Origin: DATDCV01 sp036524155
Lineage (GTDB): Bacteria; Verrucomicrobiota; Verrucomicrobiia; Limisphaerales; UBA8199
Assembly (NCBI GenBank): GCA_036524155.1
Contig: DATDCV010000358.1
Coordinates: 1 to 10,596 of the forward strand
Direction of reading: 5' to 3'
DNA length: 10,596 nt
A program made the position numbers and the translations under genes. The notes under the pieces are model-generated. The model worked only from the letters and a program-made list of their open reading frames with translations, was not told where the DNA came from and did not search any database. Positions 7,149 through 10,596 of the stretch are shown one piece after another (the stretch's first letter is position 1; each line of letters opens with the position of its first letter).

Positions 7149-8162
7149 TTAATGTTTGAAGCTGGCGACCAACTCCACCGGGCTGACCGTCGCTGTGCCG
7201 ATTTTGCCGACCACGACGCCCGCGGCGTGATTAGATAAGATGGCGGCTTCAAGAGGCGACGCGCCGGCAGCGATGGCCAGTGTGAAACAGGCGATCACCG
7301 TGTCGCCGGCGCCGGACACGTCAAAGACTTCCTGTGCGACCGTCGGGATGTGGATGGGGTCTTGTCCGCGCTGGCACAGTATCATGCCTTGTTCGCCCAG
7401 CGTGATGAGCAGCAGGGCGGGGCGGAGCTGCGCTAACAATTTCTCGGCGGCCTGCATCAGGTTCGTGTCCTTCAAGGGATCCGGGTTGCGCGTTTCGTCG
7501 TGCAGGTTCGCCAGCTCGAAGGCTTCCTTCCGGTTGGGGGTGATGAGCGAGAGCCCGGCCAGGCCAAGACGGTGGACCGGTTTGGGATCCAGGCTGAGCC
7601 AAAGGCCATGTTCGCGGCACAGCCGTTTGAGTTGGTCGAGCAGAGGTTGAGTGACGACCCCTTTTCCGTAATCGCCAACCACAACCCCGGCACTTTCGCC
7701 GAGCAACGACTCCACCTTGCCCAGTAGGCGGTTGGTCAATGCGGCGTCCAACCCATCGCGGGATTCGCGATCGATGCGGACGACCTGCTGTTGCTGGGCA
7801 ACGATGCGGGTTTTGACGCTGGTGTGTCGTTCCGGGATCGCGATGATGCCGCCGCAGCCGATCTCCTGTGCCCGGAGCAGCGCCAGCACCTGAGTGGCGG
7901 CGTCGTCCCGGCCGAGCACCCCAAATAACTCAGTCGGAACACGCAGCGCCGTGAGGTTTCGGGCGACGTTTGCCGCACCACCGGGCATGAAGCTCTCGCG
8001 CTCGAAATCGACGACCGGCACCGGAGCTTCCGGAGAGATTCTGGCGACGCTTCCCCAGATGAACTGGTCGAGCATCACGTCGCCGATCACCAGGATCCGG
8101 GTGTGGGCGGCGGCCGCAAGAAGGTTTTCGACTCGTTGGGTTGTGAGAGATTTCGGGTTCAT
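7149..8162 (-). CDS. rfaE1: D-glycero-beta-D-manno-heptose-7-phosphate kinase (PfkB family, monofunctional HldE-1/RfaE1)
   Basis: This 337-residue cytoplasmic kinase matches the N-terminal kinase half of E. coli HldE very closely in pattern. Residues 27-51 contain GDVMLDQFIWG and ARISPEAPVPVV. PGGAANVARNL at 60-70 is the first PfkB signature. DPKP (192-195) and TPNRKE (208-213) fit the substrate and nucleotide regions. QEVFDVSGAGDTVIA at 277-291 is the second PfkB signature, with catalytic base D287. AAGVVVGKIGTATVSPVEL closes the domain. The enzyme phosphorylates D-glycero-D-manno-heptose 7-phosphate at C1 on the way to ADP-heptose for LPS core. The cytidylyltransferase/adenylyltransferase half found in bifunctional HldE is absent, so an HldC/RfaE2 partner should be encoded elsewhere. 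The ATG at 8162 lies 6 bp after the thiG stop, so the two genes are probably co-transcribed; GTGAAAG upstream may serve as a weak ribosome site. A different sugar substrate is possible but less likely given the match. Confidence 0.88.
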   Translation of the reverse strand: MNPKSLTTQRVENLLAAAAHTRILVIGDVMLDQFIWGSVARISPEAPVPVVDFERESFMPGGAANVARNLTALRVPTELFGVLGRDDAATQVLALLRAQEIGCGGIIAIPERHTSVKTRIVAQQQQVVRIDRESRDGLDAALTNRLLGKVESLLGESAGVVVGDYGKGVVTQPLLDQLKRLCREHGLWLSLDPKPVHRLGLAGLSLITPNRKEAFELANLHDETRNPDPLKDTNLMQAAEKLLAQLRPALLLITLGEQGMILCQRGQDPIHIPTVAQEVFDVSGAGDTVIACFTLAIAAGASPLEAAILSNHAAGVVVGKIGTATVSPVELVASFKH

Positions 8163-8168
8163 GGACTT

Positions 8169-8957
8169 TCACTCGAGAAATGCGGTCAATGGGCTCGTGG
8201 CACTGGCGGCTTCCTGTTCCGCGCCGAGGCCGCACTCGAACGCGGCGCGGCCGGCTTCGACGGCCAGCTTGAACGCGATGGCCATGCGGTTCGGATCGCT
8301 GCTGACGGCAATAGCGGTATTAACCAGCACGGCGTCTGCCCCCATCTCCATTGCTTCGGCCGCGTGGCTTGGCGCTCCGAGGCCCGCATCCACCACCACG
8401 GGCACCGTGGCCTGCTCGATGATGATGGCAAGCTGATCTCGCGTCCGCAGCCCGCGATTCGAGCCGATCGGCGAACCCAACGGCATCACGGTGGCGGTCC
8501 CGATGTCCTGCAAGCGTTTGGCCAATACAGGATCGGCGTTAATGTATGGCAACACTTGGAAGCCCTCTCTGACGAGAACCTCCGCGGCCTTAAGCGTCTC
8601 CACCGGATCCGGCAGCAGGTATTGCGGGTCGGGATGGATTTCGAGTTTGACCCATTTAGGAAGGCCCGCCGCCGCCGCTAGCCGCGCCAGGCGCACCGCT
8701 TCTTCGGCGTTGACCGCTCCGCTCGTGTTTGGCAGTAGCAGAAATTTCCCCGGGTCCACGAATTCCAGGATGTTGGCAAAGGGGTCGCTCTTGCCGCTCA
8801 GATCAGCCCGGCGCAACGCCACGGTCACAAGCTCTGTCGCGCTTGCCTCCAGTGCCTCCCGCATCACCGTTGGCGACGAAAACTTGCCCGTCCCCAGCAA
8901 TAGCCGGGACCCAAAACGGCGTCCGGCAATTATCAGAGCTTTAGTTATCAACGACAC
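8169..8957 (-). CDS. thiG: Thiazole synthase ThiG
   Basis: ThiG is a TIM-barrel enzyme that makes the thiazole phosphate of thiamine from 1-deoxy-D-xylulose 5-phosphate, dehydroglycine and ThiS thiocarboxylate. Family blocks in order: GSRLLLGTGKFSS, LVTVALRRADL, LLLPNTSGA, KWVKLEIHPDPQYLLPD (the Lys of VKLE, residue 104 from the chosen start, is the expected Schiff-base lysine), VLPYINADPVLAKRL, VMPLGSPIGSNRGL (phosphate binding), TVPVVVDAGLGAPSHAAEAM, GADAVLVNTAIA and ATSPLTAFLE. The open frame reaches 9059, but residues upstream of the chosen GTG (8957) look non-coding. That GTG gives MSLITKALIIAG and 262 residues, close to the usual ~256. ATG 9035 and TTG 8966 or 8951 are alternatives, and no start has a clear Shine-Dalgarno. 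On this strand TTGGCT (9059-9054) and TATGCC (9036-9031), 17 bp apart, could be a weak promoter leading to a start near 8957. No thiS, thiH or thiO and no TPP riboswitch core are visible. rfaE1 follows 6 bp downstream. Confidence 0.92.
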   Translation of the reverse strand: MSLITKALIIAGRRFGSRLLLGTGKFSSPTVMREALEASATELVTVALRRADLSGKSDPFANILEFVDPGKFLLLPNTSGAVNAEEAVRLARLAAAAGLPKWVKLEIHPDPQYLLPDPVETLKAAEVLVREGFQVLPYINADPVLAKRLQDIGTATVMPLGSPIGSNRGLRTRDQLAIIIEQATVPVVVDAGLGAPSHAAEAMEMGADAVLVNTAIAVSSDPNRMAIAFKLAVEAGRAAFECGLGAEQEAASATSPLTAFLE

Positions 8958-9051
8958 AATCGCCAATTTAGCGGGCTCGCCGTTGTTGTCGAGCGGTGAA
9001 CAAAAGCGAGGCCGAATGCTGCGGGGTTGCGGCATAATTTGTGCTGATGCA

Positions 9052-9066
9052 ACAGCCAAAGGCTGT
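9052..9066. repeat. Perfect inverted repeat in the thiG/response-regulator divergent region
   Basis: ACAGCC (9052-9057) and GGCTGT (9061-9066) are perfect arms around AAA. The site lies between two divergent genes, about 50 bp before the response-regulator ATG and about 95 bp before the preferred thiG start. It could be a regulator site or a small hairpin in either transcript. It overlaps the upstream TTG of the open thiG frame, one reason for not using that start. Confidence 0.4.
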
Positions 9067-9117
9067 AAGCCAAGCCGTGCAGGGGACAGGTTTCAAGAGC
9101 TGGTCTGACAGGCGCTT

Positions 9118-9633
9118 ATGCGGAAGAAGATACTAATCGTAGACGACAATTCGGAGCTGCTGGAGTTGCTACGGCTTGGTCTCAAACAGGCCGGATTCAA
9201 CGTGGCGACCGCCGCCAACGGGTTCGAGGCCCTCCACAAAGCTCGTTCACTCGCCCCTGACGTGGTTGTGTTGGATTTGGTTTTGCCTGAGCTCGACGGG
9301 TTCGCCGTTTGTGAGACCTTGAAGAGGACGGCGGAAACAGCTGACATTCCCGTCATCGTCCTCACCGGCTTGAGCAGCGAGTTCACCCGCTTTGCCGGTT
9401 TGGAGGCGGGGGCCGATGAGTATGTCACGAAACCGGTCACCCCGGCCCAATTGGTGTCAAAAATCGAGTGCTGCCTGGCAACGGGTTCCCGTCCTGGGGG
9501 TCCGCACCACGCACGGCGACCGGTCGTCGAACCGCGAAAGCGGACTACTTCAGCCGTCTCCGAGAGCTCGCGTGGAGACGACCGCGGAGCCTCGGATGAA
9601 AGAATCTCGGGCGCCACAAAAGTTTTCGCTTGA
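9118..9633 (+). CDS. Single-domain response regulator (REC) with a disordered C-terminal tail
   Basis: Residues 3-121 form a complete CheY-like receiver domain: acidic pocket D9/D10 (ILIVDDN), phosphoacceptor D53 in VVVLDLVLPELDG, switch threonine T83 (VIVLTGL), and K105 in EYVTKPVTP. All residues needed for phosphorylation by a histidine kinase are present. No DNA-binding or enzymatic output domain follows. The remaining ~50 residues are rich in Arg, Ser, Gly, Glu and Asp and look disordered. It may work as a phosphorylation-dependent partner of another protein or as a phospho-sink; no kinase is in the window. The ATG at 9118 gives the standard MRKKILIVDDN start, with only a weak AGG upstream. 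The gene is divergent from thiG and lies 112 bp before the predicted structured RNA. Confidence 0.9.
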   Translation: MRKKILIVDDNSELLELLRLGLKQAGFNVATAANGFEALHKARSLAPDVVVLDLVLPELDGFAVCETLKRTAETADIPVIVLTGLSSEFTRFAGLEAGADEYVTKPVTPAQLVSKIECCLATGSRPGGPHHARRPVVEPRKRTTSAVSESSRGDDRGASDERISGATKVFA

Positions 9634-9730
9634 GAAATCCTGGTGCGGGGCGGATAGTGCTCCCGCGATGCCGGTAGGCGGCGACTCACGCTTCCCGGAG
9701 TTCTTTGGAATATTGCTGGGAATTCCAGAA

Positions 9731-9736
9731 TAGAAT
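9731..9736 (+). promoter_or_regulatory. -10-like box (TAGAAT) of the predicted 6S-like RNA
   Basis: TAGAAT differs from TATAAT at one base and ends about 8-10 bp before the first paired base of the RNA (9746), the distance expected for a start site near 9743-9746. The -35 element is poor: TTGGAA at 9705-9710 leaves a 20-bp spacer. A TGGAAT/ATTCCA inverted repeat (9706-9711 and 9722-9727) overlaps the promoter region. Confidence 0.4.
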
Positions 9737-9745
9737 TTTTGAATT

Positions 9746-9925
9746 ACCCTGCCTATGCACGTGATTAGAAACTATGTCCTTGAACCGTAGTAAATAATCC
9801 ACGGGATCAAAGTTGTGGCTGTGGCCGACACGCCTTCACTGGAAGTCGAAAGCAGTCCGGCGGGTCCCTTCTGTTTCTAATAAGTTCAAAGGAACTGTTA
9901 CACACGGCAATGGCGGGGTTTTTTT
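9746..9925 (+). ncRNA. ssrS: Structured small RNA, probable 6S RNA
   Basis: No known gene covers this stretch, but both ends pair. ACCCTGCC (9746-9753) pairs with GGCGGGGT (9912-9919) including one G-U; after a 2x2 internal loop TGC pairs with GCA (9756-9758 and 9907-9909); after a bulged A9759, CGTG pairs with CACG (9760-9763 and 9903-9906). That is a 15-bp closing stem. Inside it GGGATC (9803-9808) pairs with GGTCCC (9863-9868), GGCTG (9817-9821) with CAGTCC around a bulge (9853-9858), and CGAC (9826-9829) with GTCG (9845-9848), giving a rod-like arm. Between stems lies a bubble of about 39 nt (5') and 34 nt (3'). The 3' side holds a hairpin, AGTTC-AAAG-GAACT (9883-9896), followed by GTTACA. 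Seven Ts follow the closing stem. E. coli 6S has the same order: small GUUCAA-containing hairpin, GUUACA, closing-stem strand. Length (~175-180 nt) also fits. 6S RNA binds housekeeping RNA polymerase by mimicking an open promoter. A 9-bp match ATTAGAAAC/GTTTCTAAT (9764-9772, 9873-9881) could partly close the bubble. The fold was done by eye; another RNA family is possible. Confidence 0.6.
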
Positions 9926-9984
9926 GTGCCGAAGCGATGTTAACGTTCCGACCGTTCGCGGAACTGCGGATGAGTCGATTCGAG

Positions 9985-10344
9985 TCAAATCCCCAGGTTG
10001 GAAAGCGTGTTGCTGATGGCGTTGACGATTTGCACCAGCCGGGGATGGGTTTGCTCCAGTTCCTGGACCGAGGATTGCAGCCCCTGCAGCGAGAGCCGGA
10101 GTAGATCCGGGTTCTTTTCTGCTCGGGTTGCTTCGTGGGCGGACACTTGCGCGAAGCCGGCGATGCTCTGAGCCTGCTCGCTATTGGTCCTGGACAGGTT
10201 GGCGACCTCCGATTTCAGAGTGCCCACCAGCTCGAGAAGCTCGCGGCGCCGTTCCTCTTTGATGGCATCCGCGTTTTGGAGCTTGGCTTCGATCTTTCCG
10301 ATGGTGTCCTCGATCATGCTACAGGCAAATTCTACCGTGTGCAT
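9985..10344 (-). CDS. DUF4404-family small coiled-coil protein
   Basis: The product has 119 residues, is highly charged and almost certainly all-helical: IEDTIGKIEAKLQ, then KEERRRELLELVGTLKSEV, then a QAQSIAGF / SAHEATRAEKNP middle, then LQGLQSSVQELEQTHPRLVQIVNAISNTLSNLGI. The ending (acidic helix, HPRL, NTLSNLGI) is the hallmark I associate with DUF4404, a family without established function. No signal peptide or membrane segment is seen, so it is probably cytosolic. Two ATGs are possible: 10344 (used here) and 10317, which would give a start MIEDTIGKIEAK and 110 residues. Neither has a strong Shine-Dalgarno, and the first nine residues look less like the rest, so 10317 may be the true start. 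It converges with the predicted 6S-like RNA, about 60 bp apart. Confidence 0.75.
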   Translation of the reverse strand: MHTVEFACSMIEDTIGKIEAKLQNADAIKEERRRELLELVGTLKSEVANLSRTNSEQAQSIAGFAQVSAHEATRAEKNPDLLRLSLQGLQSSVQELEQTHPRLVQIVNAISNTLSNLGI

Positions 10345-10397
10345 GCGGAACTCAAAAGCTGAAAATCGGAAAAATGGGATCCGCTCAGTCTTGGGTC

Positions 10398-10461
10398 GGA
10401 GCGCCGAGTTGCACTCGGCTTACACGCGGCCGCCGGCGCGCTTAAGCCGATTAAAAATCAG
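10398..10461. repeat. REP-like palindromic element
   Basis: This 64-bp GC-rich block upstream of the DUF4404 gene is made of successive palindromes. GCCGAGT (10403-10409) and ACTCGGC (10413-10419) form a perfect 7-bp stem with a 3-nt loop. A GCGGCCGCCGGCGCGC core (10426-10441) contains nested palindromes. CCGATT (10447-10452) and AATCAG (10456-10461) form a third stem with one mismatch. It starts with GGAGCGC but the mirror-image end is missing, as in a decayed copy. The build is that of dispersed intergenic REP elements; I see no second copy in this window. Confidence 0.5.
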
Positions 10462-10518
10462 TTCTGTTCGGCATGAGGTCTGCCTACCGCAAGGCTAATT
10501 AGTAGGGCTGAATAAAGA

Positions 10519-10545
10519 TTGTTATTTTTAAGCTTGTACTATAAC
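10519..10545 (+). promoter_or_regulatory. Possible promoter pointing out of the window
   Basis: In an AT-rich stretch, TTGTTA (10519-10524) and TATAAC (10540-10545) are 15 bp apart, short of the usual 17. No gene start is seen in the 51 bases left, so the target, if any, lies beyond the window. Confidence 0.25.
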
Positions 10546-10596
10546 CACCTCTTATGCTGTACTCGCCCCATCGCAAACCAGGCGACCCAGTCTTTG

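Noticed and set aside
8958..9117. TPP riboswitch upstream of thiG
   Set aside because: The leader on the minus strand lacks the CUGAGA and the other conserved TPP-aptamer motifs; only a short ACAGCC/GGCTGT hairpin is present.
9706..9740. TGGAAT/ATTCCA inverted repeat followed by ATTTTT as terminator of the response-regulator gene
   Set aside because: The stem is only 6 bp and AT-rich with a 10-nt loop, and it overlaps the -10 box of the RNA; not strong enough to list as a terminator.
9813..10016. 67-codon plus-strand frame across the 3' half of the structured RNA
   Set aside because: No recognisable protein character and no ribosome site; the region is better explained by RNA pairing.

Overview
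The window reads as chromosomal DNA of a GC-rich Verrucomicrobia-like bacterium. The strongest taxonomic hints are a secreted protein built from 'Gloeo/Verruco' (GloVer) repeats and an ECF sigma factor of the verrucomicrobial/planctomycete type that carries a membrane anchor and a very long C-terminal extension. A heptose-7-phosphate kinase indicates a Gram-negative LPS-type envelope. These are inferences from protein style; no rRNA marker is present.

Layout, left to right. (1) 1-666 (+) is the C-terminal part of a Gfo/Idh/MocA-family oxidoreductase cut by the window edge. (2) 667-1005 is a non-coding leader unusually rich in perfect inverted repeats. (3) 1006-3564 (+) is an exported 852-residue protein with about 14 GloVer repeats. 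(4) 3650-6985 (+) is a 1111-residue fusion: an N-terminal ECF sigma factor, a predicted membrane segment, and about 850 residues of carboxypeptidase-regulatory-like (beta-sandwich) repeats. (5) 6988-7128 (+) is a short relic of a phytoene-dehydrogenase-like FAD oxidoreductase, just past the sigma stop codon. (6) 7149-8162 and 8169-8957 (both -) form a two-gene unit, thiG then rfaE1/hldA, 6 bp apart. (7) 9118-9633 (+), divergent from thiG, is a single-domain response regulator. (8) About 9746-9925 (+) is a structured non-coding RNA with the length and architecture of 6S RNA, including a long closing stem, a small hairpin on the 3' side of a central bubble and a terminal U-run; a -10-like box lies at the expected distance upstream. 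(9) 9985-10344 (-) is a small coiled-coil DUF4404-family protein. (10) 10345-10596 holds a REP-like palindromic element and an AT-rich, promoter-like stretch, with no gene seen.

The genes do not form one pathway. thiG (thiazole synthesis) and rfaE1 (ADP-heptose precursor) are housekeeping functions sharing a transcription unit. The GloVer protein and the tethered sigma factor are co-oriented neighbours and could be a target/regulator pair at the envelope, but the sequence does not prove this. The two most interesting items are the unannotated 6S-like RNA and the sigma factor fused through a membrane segment to a large extracytoplasmic domain.
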